From the NCBI GenBank assembly GCA_915069725.1, contig CAJZFF010000145.1, positions 1 to 5,711 on the forward strand: DNA of 5,711 nt, written 5' to 3'. Source of the stretch: an uncultured Actinomyces sp. GTDB taxonomy: Bacteria > Actinomycetota > Actinomycetes > Actinomycetales > Actinomycetaceae. Below the pieces are notes generated by a model. The model saw nothing but the letters and a program-made list of their open reading frames with translations, ran no database searches and had not been told where the DNA came from. Positions 1 through 5,711 of this stretch are shown piece by piece. Within the stretch, counting starts at the first letter, position 1, and each line of letters opens with the position of its first letter. Both the position numbers and the translations under genes were made by a program.

Positions 1-1
1 G

Positions 2-1879
2 GCGGCGGCCCTGAGACGGTACCTGCCGGAATCATCCGCATCGACTGGTGCAGACGGGAAGGGCTTCGAGGCTCCGGCCGCCCCGGTGGTGGTCGTCACC
101 GGGGGCTTTCACACCATGGCACTGCTCGACTGCCTCGATGCGACCGAGCACGCCGCGTGGCTGCCCGAGGCGCAGCCCCAACCCGGTGGGCCGGCATGGC
201 TCATCCGCTACGACTACGCACGCCTCGACGCCCTGCGCGGATACGGCGCCGGCATGCCCTCACCGGGCCTGTGGCAGCGAGCCTGGCGGGCCCGCACCGG
301 GGCCGGTCCTCTCGCGGGCAGTGGCACAGGCTCCCGACGAGCCAAGCGGCGCACTGCCCAGACGGTCCCGGAGTCGGTCGGGGCCGCCCGAGCCTTCGCC
401 ACCACCGTGGTCATCGACGTCGCCACCGCCCTGCGCGGGCTCGGCGAACCACTGGGGACCGCCCAGGTGCTGGCCACCGTGGAGCAGGCCATGCGACTGG
501 CCGCACTGCGCGGCCGGGCATGGCCCGGACGGTGCGACATCCTTGACGCCCTCACCAGCTGCCTGGTCAAGGACGAAACCGGGCTGTCAGGCAATCTGGG
601 AGCCGCCGTCGCCTCCGTCCTGGCCGCCTCCGACGTGGGAGAGGTGCCCGACGGCATCGCCAGCCCGCCACTGGTCCGTCAGGTGCGCGGCCGCCTGCGC
701 ACCGCGCGCTTCATTATTGACGACGCCGTCGAGCACCGCGTCAGCCTCGACACCAGCCGCCGACCTCGCCACCGCGAGCGCCGCGAGCTGCTCGCCCGCC
801 TGCGTTTCGTCGGCTCCGGCTTCGCCCACCAGATCTCAGGGGCCGACCTCGTCTCCGGCACCGGCATGGGACAGTTCCTGGAGGAGTGGGTCTACAGCTG
901 GACCCCCATGGTGGAGGCCGCACTCGTGCGCGCGGCCCAGGAGGCGCCCGATCTCGATGTCCTGGTGCGAACCCGACTGGCCCAGCGGCTCACCGGTGAG
1001 CTCAGCGCTGAGACCCTGGTGGCGCTGGTCAGTGAGCTGGCGGTCATGGGACTCGGCGCCGAGGCCGGCGATGTCTGCGACCGCCTCGAGAACAGCCTCG
1101 GCCGTCTCAGCGACCTGGGGGAGCTCGTTGAGGCCCTGCACCGGCTGGCGGGTCTCATCGAGTCCACGTCCCGTCTGCGTCTGAACGATGCCGGCGCCCG
1201 GATCCGGTCCATTCTGCACCGGGGCGACGCCATGATCGCCCGGTGCGTCTCCGGCCTGGTCGGGCTGGAGAATCAGGAGGCGGCCGGGGCCGTTGACGCC
1301 CTCATCTCGGTGCGGGACCTCATCATCAGGTCGGTCGGCGACGACGAGCGCGAGCGTGAGGCCTCCCAGGGCGCCGGCTTCGGGGCGGTACTGCGTGAGA
1401 TCGAGGTTCTGCGTCGAAACCGCGACGCGGCCGCGTCCCTTGTCGGCTGTGCCACCGGCATCGCGGCCTCGGTGCGGGTACTCAGCGAGGAGGAGGCGGT
1501 GCGCGCCGTCGTCACTCATCTCGACGTGGGTGCGGATCCGGCGCGGGCCGCAGACTTCATCGTGGGCCTGGTGCGAACCGCCCCGGACGTGCTTCTGCAT
1601 TCTCCCGACGCCGTCGAGGCCGTCACCGGGGCTCTGACCCGCCTTGATGATCGGGCCTTCGTCGCCGCGCTGCCCGACCTGCGCCGGGCCTTCACCACGC
1701 TGAGGCCCATGGAGACCCATCGCCTGGCAGGGATGGTGGCGCAGCTCGTCGGGACCGCCGCCTCCGATCTCGACACCGTCTGGATGGTGGATCCGGCCCA
1801 CGCCGCGCTCGGGGCCCAGCTTGAGCGGGAGCTGGTCGCCTCCCTGGCGCGCGATGGACTGGGGGAGTGGGCAGGGTGA
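2..1879 (+). CDS. DUF5682-family protein (YehM-like), 5' end cut off by the window edge
   Basis: The frame is open from base 2 to the TGA at 1877-1879 and shows 625 residues. A GTG at 86 is not a credible start because it falls inside a conserved strand. Family members usually have about 750 or more residues, so roughly the first 100-200 residues lie outside the window. Visible landmarks, numbered from base 2, are: a hydrophobic strand ending in GGFHT (29-38); WLIRYDYARLDALRGYGAGM (66-85); an AALRGR...DILDALTSCLVKDE region (about 167-192); FLEEWVYSWTP (292-302). The rest is Leu/Ala-rich and probably helical. I recognise these as DUF5682 signatures, which makes it the counterpart of E. coli YehM. 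No signal peptide or membrane segment is seen in the visible part, so it is probably cytoplasmic. The molecular activity is unknown. The histidine in GGFHT recalls TraB/ChaN/EreA-type folds, but that is inference. It is translationally coupled to the VWA gene downstream. Sure of the gene, fairly sure of the family. Confidence 0.8.
   Translation, partial: AAALRRYLPESSASTGADGKGFEAPAAPVVVVTGGFHTMALLDCLDATEHAAWLPEAQPQPGGPAWLIRYDYARLDALRGYGAGMPSPGLWQRAWRARTGAGPLAGSGTGSRRAKRRTAQTVPESVGAARAFATTVVIDVATALRGLGEPLGTAQVLATVEQAMRLAALRGRAWPGRCDILDALTSCLVKDETGLSGNLGAAVASVLAASDVGEVPDGIASPPLVRQVRGRLRTARFIIDDAVEHRVSLDTSRRPRHRERRELLARLRFVGSGFAHQISGADLVSGTGMGQFLEEWVYSWTPMVEAALVRAAQEAPDLDVLVRTRLAQRLTGELSAETLVALVSELAVMGLGAEAGDVCDRLENSLGRLSDLGELVEALHRLAGLIESTSRLRLNDAGARIRSILHRGDAMIARCVSGLVGLENQEAAGAVDALISVRDLIIRSVGDDEREREASQGAGFGAVLREIEVLRRNRDAAASLVGCATGIAASVRVLSEEEAVRAVVTHLDVGADPARAADFIVGLVRTAPDVLLHSPDAVEAVTGALTRLDDRAFVAALPDLRRAFTTLRPMETHRLAGMVAQLVGTAASDLDTVWMVDPAHAALGAQLERELVASLARDGLGEWAG
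1861..1879 (+). promoter_or_regulatory. Ribosome binding site and GTGA stop/start overlap for the VWA gene
   Basis: GGGGGAG at 1861-1867 lies 8 bases before the GTG at 1876. The first two bases of the upstream gene's TGA (1877-1879) are the TG of this GTG, giving a 4-bp overlap. This favours 1876 over the other in-frame starts. GTG 1867 would overlap its own Shine-Dalgarno sequence, and ATG 1888 would place it 20 bases away. The arrangement is typical of translational coupling. Confidence 0.7.
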
Positions 1880-3051
1880 CGAAGGACATGCCGTTGAGCG
1901 CCTCCGCTTCCGGGGAGAAGCCGGACGGTGACCTGGCAGCACGTCGCTGGCGCATGGTGCTGGGCCGATACGCCGAGCCGAATCTGCCGCGCAGGCACCA
2001 GGACGCAGACCTTGATGACGCCCTGGGCTACGTCTACGACCGCGAGTACACGGGCCGTGGGCACCGGCTGGGCGCAGGAGGCGGCGACGGGACGAGAGCC
2101 ACCCTGGGGCCGTCGGTGATACGGGCGGTCGACTGGCTCGATGGCGCCCGCAGACTCTTCCCGGCCTCCACCCTCCAACGCCTCGAGAGCGACGCGCTGA
2201 CCCGGTACGGGCTCGCCGAGCTGCTGGCCGACCCGGATGCCATCGAGGCCATCGACACCAGTCCCGAGCTCGGGGCCGCACTGCTGCGGATCAAGGGGAC
2301 GATCTCACCCCAGCTCACTGACGGGCTGCGCGCCCTCATCTCCCGGATCGTCGCCGACATCATGGAGCGCCTGCAGTACCCCGTGACGACGGCCCTGAGC
2401 GGAGTCCGTCGGCGCAGCAACAGCCCTCACGCCTTGGCGCGCAACTTCGACTGGCGTCGCACCGTCACCGCGAACCTGGGCAACGTGGACCCGGACACCG
2501 GCCGCATGATCGTCGAGGACGTGCGCTTCATGTCCCGCCAGAGGAGACGCAACCTGACCTGGGACGTCATCATCCTCGTGGACCAGTCCGCCTCCATGGC
2601 CTCCTGCCTGCTCCACAGCGCCATCATGGCCTCGATCCTCGCGGGTCTTCCCGGCCTGTCCGTACGACTGGCCGTTTTCGACACCACCGTCGTCGACCTC
2701 AGCCACATGGTTCACGATCCCGTCGAGGTTCTCATGACCAGTCAGCTGGGAGGCGGAACGGACATAGCCAACGCCGTCGGCTACGCCGCGGGAACCGTGA
2801 CCAGTCCCAGTCGAACGATTGTGACGGTCATCAGTGACTTCGAGGAGGGCGGATCGGTGTCCACCCTCGTCAAACGGGTGCGTGACCTGGTTGCCCAAGG
2901 CGTGACCGTGCTGGGGCTGGCCTCCCTGGACGACAGGGGCCACGCCTGGTACGACCATGACGTGGCCGAGCGCCTGGCCGAGGTCGGTATGAGGATCGCC
3001 GCCATGACCCCGGACCGGTTCGCCGCCTGGCTGGCTGAGGTGACCGTATGA
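1876..3051 (+). CDS. VWA-domain protein with intact MIDAS, YehP-like partner of a MoxR ATPase
   Basis: Read from GTG 1876 the protein has 391 residues, close to E. coli YehP (about 380). GTG 1867 would give 394. The N-terminal half carries motifs I associate with this family: RRWRMVLGRYAE (about 23-34), DADLDDALGYVYD (about 43-55) and FDWRRTVTANLG (about 191-202). The VWA domain covers about 229-391. Its metal-ion-dependent adhesion site is complete: DQSAS gives Asp236, Ser238 and Ser240 (DxSxS); GGGTDI gives Thr295; VISDFEEG gives Asp321. It should therefore bind Mg2+ and engage an acidic ligand. No signal peptide or membrane helix is seen, so it is cytoplasmic. In MoxR/VWA systems the VWA protein is the partner or adaptor of the AAA+ ATPase, and that role is inferred here from the gene order. 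It overlaps both neighbours by four bases, so near-stoichiometric production is likely. Confidence 0.93.
   Translation: MTKDMPLSASASGEKPDGDLAARRWRMVLGRYAEPNLPRRHQDADLDDALGYVYDREYTGRGHRLGAGGGDGTRATLGPSVIRAVDWLDGARRLFPASTLQRLESDALTRYGLAELLADPDAIEAIDTSPELGAALLRIKGTISPQLTDGLRALISRIVADIMERLQYPVTTALSGVRRRSNSPHALARNFDWRRTVTANLGNVDPDTGRMIVEDVRFMSRQRRRNLTWDVIILVDQSASMASCLLHSAIMASILAGLPGLSVRLAVFDTTVVDLSHMVHDPVEVLMTSQLGGGTDIANAVGYAAGTVTSPSRTIVTVISDFEEGGSVSTLVKRVRDLVAQGVTVLGLASLDDRGHAWYDHDVAERLAEVGMRIAAMTPDRFAAWLAEVTV
3037..3051 (+). promoter_or_regulatory. Ribosome binding site and ATGA stop/start overlap for the SWIM gene
   Basis: GAGG at 3037-3040 lies 7 bases before ATG 3048. The ATG shares bases with the TGA (3049-3051) of the VWA gene. 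The short Shine-Dalgarno sequence and the ATGA overlap fix the start and suggest translational coupling. Confidence 0.7.
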
Positions 3052-5342
3052 AGGAGCACAACGGCCAGTCCCAACGCTCCGCCGGCGCCTCCGACGCCCC
3101 GGCCCCGGAAGCCCACTGTGGCCCCTGGGCCGCTGCTTTCTCGGTCTACGGTGCGCTTGACGATGTCGCCCTGATCGCCCTGGGCAACCGGGGCCTGCTG
3201 CGTCGTGGGCGCGCCGAGCTGGCCGCCGACCGGGTCGCACCCGTCAACGAGCCGGCTGACCCCGGAGCAGGGGCGCAGCCAGTGGCCGAGGAGGTGACCA
3301 TCGGTGTCGGCCGGCCACCGGTTTCTGTCACCTTGGCCGTTTCCGGCCCGCAGGACGCGCGCTGTCCCTGCCCCGTGGCCGGCGTCTGCGTGCACATCCT
3401 CGCCGCCTGCCTGTGGATGCGCGAAGCCGTCAAGCGGGACGGGGCCGACGAGAGCGCCACGGCCGCCAAGACGCCAACCGCCCCCGCATCCCCGGATGCC
3501 TGCGAGACCTCCGCACCCGCCCAAGCGACTCCGAGCGATCCGGTCCTGGAGGAGGTCCTCGCCTGGGATCCGGCCGCCGTCGAGAAGTCCCTGGGGGCTG
3601 AGGCCCGACGGCGCGCGCAGGCGTCCCTGGCCGGAACCGCACCGGATCGGCTCGCCGCCAGCACCGAGGTGACCAGTGCCCCTGGACGCCTGAGCATCAC
3701 CTGGCCCGACGCCCCCGAGATCGTCGTGATCGCGGGACTGGGGCCACGAGGCATGATCGTCTCAGGACGCCACTCCTCGGCCGCCAACGCGGCCTGGTGC
3801 CTTCAGGCCGTCATCCGGCTCTTCGCCCGCGCAGACCGCCCCTGGCCGTGGCCGGACGAGAAGACCACCTTCGACGACCGGAAGCGAGACGTCGTCTCAA
3901 CAGTTTCAACCTCCATCGAGACACTCCTCTCCGCAGGGCTCTCACACGCCGGCCCCCGCAGCGCCACCGACCTGGAGAGCCTGGCCCAGGTCACCCGCCT
4001 GGAGGAGCTGCCCCGCCTGTCCCGACTGCTGACCTCGGCCGCCGGGAGGCTCCGAGCGCTCGCCGAGCGCGACGACGCCGTCGACGAGTCCACCGTCCTC
4101 AGCGCCCTGGCCGCCGCCTGGTCCCTGACTCAGGCGCTCACAGCCGTCACAGGCCCACCCGACCCCGCTCTCATCGGGCGAACCGACACGGAGACGGCTC
4201 GGACCGGGCTGCTGCTCCCGCTGAGCGCCACCTGGTGGACGGCCCCCTCGGGAAGCCGAGGACTGACCATGAGACTCTGGGACCTGGACAAGGGCCGACC
4301 GGAGATGGTCACCACCGGGCGCGCCGCCGGGGCCGACGCCGCCTTCCACTACTCGCAGGACGCCACCCTCCTGTGGGGTACATCGGTGAGGAACATCCTG
4401 TCTGGCCCCCTGCACCTGACAGGTGCCGAGCGCCGCCCCGACGGCACCCTGGCCCCCTCCAACCGCACGTCCGTCACCCGTCGCAGCACCGAGCCCGACT
4501 ACGACGACATCGACCTGGAAGCCGTGGCCGATCGTCTCCAACAGACCGGCTCGGGGCCGGAGGTGGCCCGCTTCGAGGCCCCCGTACCCCGGCTCCGTCT
4601 GATCATGGTTGCCCAGGACGGCCTGGGACCGATCGGCATCGACGAGGTCCACCAGCACTACCTGCTGCCGGTGATGAGTACCGACGGGCGCAGGCACCTG
4701 CTGTCGATGGAGGTCGACGGCTGGGAGATGCAGATGGTCTCCGACGTGCTCTCCCGCGACCTTCAGGTCCATGCCGTCACTGTCGAGGGTGACCGCCCCT
4801 CCGGTGTCTTCGTGCGCGAGCGCGACCGGATCAGCCTTCTGACGGCCACCTACCCTCCTTCTCACGGCGCCTCCAGGCGGGGACACAGCCGGCCGCGCAG
4901 GCGCGCGGAGCAGGAGCGCCCACAAGAGGCCGAGACGAACGGGACGGATCCCCTGCCAATACGGGCACTGGTGCGGGACGTGCACGACGCGCTCACGGCG
5001 CTCGCCGCCTCCGGGACGATGCGGCCCACGGGCATGGTGACGCATGTCCTGCGCACGCGAGTCCGCACGGCCGGTGACCTCCAGCTCACCACCCTGGCGG
5101 CGGCGCTTGCCGAGGGGGGCCTGCGCCGTCGTCGACCGGCTCGAAGCCTTGGCGCCTTGATATCTAACGTGCTGTCATTTCCGCATCCGGCGCCGCCTGG
5201 GACCGGCACAATGCGGGTATGCAGGTCACGTCCAGATCACAGAACCCGCCCGACGACACGAGTCAGGAAATCGGGAAGCAGATGGAGGGGGGAAGCGGAG
5301 TGGAGCCGGGTGAGAGTCCGCCGGTCACGGTTCCACCGGTGA
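3048..5342 (+). CDS. SWIM zinc-finger protein, YehQ-like; C-terminus probably frameshifted
   Basis: The frame as sequenced encodes 764 residues. The N-terminus has the family-like DDVALIALGNRGLLRRGRAEL (38-58). A SWIM zinc site follows: Cys106, Cys108, Cys114 and His116 (CxC-x5-CxH), leading into a hydrophobic helix. Residues about 133-165 are an Ala/Pro/Thr/Asp-rich linker. A globular region follows to about residue 600, including WWTAPSG near 396 and LLWGTSVRNILSGPLHLTGAE near 441. A basic Arg/Gln/Glu-rich stretch (about 605-630) precedes a short helical tail. SWIM fingers bind DNA or mediate protein contacts in other families, and the ligand here is unknown. Residues 691-764 do not look real: G/C third-position bias disappears, Arg/Ser/Pro dominate, and they overlap gene 4 by 124 bases. 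One G fewer at 5114-5119 would give a 703-residue protein ending at 5160. The identity rests on the SWIM motif and position after the VWA gene. Confidence 0.85.
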   Translation: MKEHNGQSQRSAGASDAPAPEAHCGPWAAAFSVYGALDDVALIALGNRGLLRRGRAELAADRVAPVNEPADPGAGAQPVAEEVTIGVGRPPVSVTLAVSGPQDARCPCPVAGVCVHILAACLWMREAVKRDGADESATAAKTPTAPASPDACETSAPAQATPSDPVLEEVLAWDPAAVEKSLGAEARRRAQASLAGTAPDRLAASTEVTSAPGRLSITWPDAPEIVVIAGLGPRGMIVSGRHSSAANAAWCLQAVIRLFARADRPWPWPDEKTTFDDRKRDVVSTVSTSIETLLSAGLSHAGPRSATDLESLAQVTRLEELPRLSRLLTSAAGRLRALAERDDAVDESTVLSALAAAWSLTQALTAVTGPPDPALIGRTDTETARTGLLLPLSATWWTAPSGSRGLTMRLWDLDKGRPEMVTTGRAAGADAAFHYSQDATLLWGTSVRNILSGPLHLTGAERRPDGTLAPSNRTSVTRRSTEPDYDDIDLEAVADRLQQTGSGPEVARFEAPVPRLRLIMVAQDGLGPIGIDEVHQHYLLPVMSTDGRRHLLSMEVDGWEMQMVSDVLSRDLQVHAVTVEGDRPSGVFVRERDRISLLTATYPPSHGASRRGHSRPRRRAEQERPQEAETNGTDPLPIRALVRDVHDALTALAASGTMRPTGMVTHVLRTRVRTAGDLQLTTLAAALAEGGLRRRRPARSLGALISNVLSFPHPAPPGTGTMRVCRSRPDHRTRPTTRVRKSGSRWRGEAEWSRVRVRRSRFHR
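3363..3395 (+). other. SWIM zinc-finger motif (CxC-x5-CxH)
   Basis: The codons encode CPCPVAGVCVH, with the four presumed zinc ligands Cys106, Cys108, Cys114 and His116. The spacing between the CxC and CxH halves is five residues. The SWIM consensus as I know it allows about six or more, and the homologues I recall read CxCPSRKxPCKH. This copy is therefore slightly compact and lacks the basic residues between the halves, but all metal ligands are present. Confidence 0.8.
5114..5119 (+). other. G6 homopolymer, probable frameshift point in the SWIM gene
   Basis: Upstream of this tract the SWIM frame has good coding character (LQLTTLAAALAEG). Downstream of it the same frame turns into an Arg-rich, AT-ended codon run. 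The reading frame one base later carries the natural-looking continuation ACAVVDRLEALAP and a stop at 5158-5160. That frame has a TGA at 5038-5040, so the crossover must lie between 5041 and 5157. The G6 run is the only long homopolymer in that interval. Possible explanations are a sequencing error, a true mutation, slippage-based phase variation or programmed frameshifting. Confidence 0.6.
5119..5160 (+). other. Likely true C-terminal codons of the SWIM gene, in the shifted frame
   Basis: Read from GCC at 5119, the thirteen codons give ACAVVDRLEALAP followed by TGA at 5158-5160. Ten of the first twelve codons after GCC, counting up to the stop, end in G or C, as in the rest of the gene. The peptide would complete an amphipathic helix begun by LTTLAAALAEG. 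The alternative in-frame text (LRRRRPARSLGALISNVLSF) has only about half its codons ending in G or C. Confidence 0.55.
5181..5216. repeat. Short interrupted inverted repeat upstream of gene 4
   Basis: CCGCAT (5181-5186) is the reverse complement of ATGCGG (5211-5216). Just inside these arms, CCGG (5187-5190) can pair with CCGG (5203-5206), leaving a 4-base bulge (CACA) on the right arm and a 12-base loop. It could be an operator or a weak RNA hairpin just before gene 4. There is no following U-run, so it is not a typical terminator. Arms this short can arise by chance in GC-rich DNA. Confidence 0.3.
5207..5212 (+). promoter_or_regulatory. Possible -10 element for a leaderless gene 4 transcript
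   Basis: CACAAT matches four of six bases of TATAAT. It ends 6 bases before ATG 5219, so transcription could begin at or near the start codon. No good -35 hexamer is visible at the usual distance (5184-5189 reads CATCCG). No Shine-Dalgarno sequence precedes ATG 5219, and leaderless mRNAs are common in actinobacteria. This is a weak, suggestive call only. Confidence 0.2.
5211..5226 (+). repeat. Tandem 8-bp near-repeat at the gene 4 start
   Basis: ATGCGGGT is followed directly by ATGCAGGT, two copies differing at one base. Each copy begins with ATG. The first ATG (5211) is in the SWIM frame and the second (5219) opens gene 4. It may be a chance or slippage duplication and slightly complicates the start call. 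Confidence 0.4.
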
Positions 5343-5711
5343 TCCCCCTGCCTGAGGATCGCGCTGCGACGCTCGACGAGCTGTGCCGCTCCCTGGACGG
5401 ATCTGATGAGCGCGTCAGCAGGAGCATCGCCCGCAGCCGCCTGGAGAAAGGTCTGCCGTGGGACACCGACCCACGCCTCGTCGCCGACGCGCTGGCTCGG
5501 GCGGGGCACCTGCCTGAAGTGGTACGCACGATCACCTGGGACTGGGCCCTGTGGACCTGTGAGTCCGAGGTCAGCTGGCCGTGGATGGCCCAGGAGCTGG
5601 CAAGGGCCCGCGACCTGCTGGAGGATTCCACGTCAGCGACGCGAGTGCTGCGCGCGCTCGCCCACTTCCCGACCGTCCCCCGGAGTATGGTGCCGGCCCT
5701 GGCGCAGGTCG
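5219..5711 (+). CDS. Unrecognised, mostly helical protein, 3' end cut off by the window edge
   Basis: The frame stays open from ATG 5219 to the right edge, showing 164 residues with good G/C third-position bias. Residues 1-47 look disordered (polar, then Pro-rich: SPPVTVPPVIPLPED). From about 48 the sequence is helical, for example TLDELCRSLD and ATRVLRALAHFP, which could be HEAT-like helical pairs. Five tryptophans fall within residues 107-122. No signal peptide or transmembrane segment is visible. Other starts are ATG 5282 and GTG 5300. GTG 5300 has a strong GGAGG (5284-5288) 11 bases upstream, while 5219 has no Shine-Dalgarno sequence. I do not recognise the family. In E. coli a DUF4132 protein (YehI/MolR) lies near yehLMPQ, and a long helical protein here could be its counterpart, but I see no diagnostic motif. 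It lies 58 bp beyond the corrected SWIM end on the same strand, so it may belong to the same operon. Confidence 0.7.
   Translation, partial: MQVTSRSQNPPDDTSQEIGKQMEGGSGVEPGESPPVTVPPVIPLPEDRAATLDELCRSLDGSDERVSRSIARSRLEKGLPWDTDPRLVADALARAGHLPEVVRTITWDWALWTCESEVSWPWMAQELARARDLLEDSTSATRVLRALAHFPTVPRSMVPALAQV

Noticed and set aside
86..88. GTG as the start of the first gene
   Set aside because: The frame is open to the window edge with coding-like sequence upstream, and the GTG lies inside the conserved hydrophobic strand before GGFHT.
48..1184. 378-codon + strand ORF overlapping the DUF5682 gene
   Set aside because: It is a Ser/Pro/Arg/Trp-rich translation with no recognisable motif, fully inside a better-supported frame. 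This is a typical shadow in GC-rich DNA.
836..2281. 481-codon - strand ORF
   Set aside because: It spans the end of DUF5682 and the start of the VWA gene antisense. Its composition is Gly/Arg/Pro-rich with no motif, and both sense genes are well supported.
3797..4792. 331-codon + strand ORF inside the SWIM gene
   Set aside because: It is dominated by Arg, Pro and His, which is the usual result of shifting frame in GC-rich coding DNA. The SWIM frame has proper codon bias here.
3942..5045. 367-codon - strand ORF
   Set aside because: It is antisense to the SWIM gene and has a low-complexity Gly/Gln/Val composition typical of a reverse-complement shadow.
5211..5213. ATG 5211 as a gene start
   Set aside because: It lies in the frame of the SWIM read-through tail, gives a Ser/Arg-rich peptide ending at 5342, and has no Shine-Dalgarno sequence.
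5181..5216. Intrinsic terminator after the SWIM gene
   Set aside because: The arms are short, interrupted by a bulge and not followed by a T-run, so termination is not supported.
1..5711. tRNA, rRNA, CRISPR array, insertion sequence or attachment site
   Set aside because: I saw no spaced direct repeats, transposase-like motifs, terminal inverted repeats or tRNA-like cloverleaf segments. Almost the whole window is coding.

Overview
The window is very GC-rich (around 70% by eye), with strong G/C third-position bias, GTG and ATG starts, and 4-bp stop/start overlaps. This fits an actinobacterium. Actinomyces or a relative is my best guess, but the lineage is inferred from composition only. All convincing genes lie on the + strand.

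Layout. (1) Bases 2-1879 hold the 3' part of a DUF5682-family gene that enters from the left edge. (2) It overlaps by four bases (GTGA, 1876-1879) a gene for a von Willebrand factor A (VWA) protein with a complete metal-binding MIDAS site, ending at 3051. (3) That gene overlaps by four bases (ATGA, 3048-3051) a gene for a SWIM zinc-finger protein. Its frame stays open to 5342, but its coding character stops at a run of six G at 5114-5119. One base fewer in that run would give a natural end at 5160. (4) After a 58-bp, partly AT-rich gap, an unrecognised gene starts near 5219 (or 5282/5300) and runs off the right edge.

The order DUF5682, VWA, SWIM matches the conserved cassette represented in Escherichia coli by yehM-yehP-yehQ. 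In that cassette the gene before yehM (yehL) encodes a MoxR-type AAA+ ATPase. I therefore expect a MoxR ATPase gene just left of this window, though it is not visible. By analogy with other MoxR/VWA pairs such as RavA-ViaA, the ATPase and VWA protein probably form a Mg2+-dependent chaperone-like machine. The DUF5682 and SWIM proteins would be dedicated partners handling a substrate, possibly nucleic acid or protein. The cassette's biochemical role is not established, to my knowledge, and a cellular-conflict or stress role is only a hypothesis.

The points most worth a second look are the putative frameshift ending the SWIM gene, and the unknown gene 4 with its small repeat-rich upstream region and possible leaderless start.
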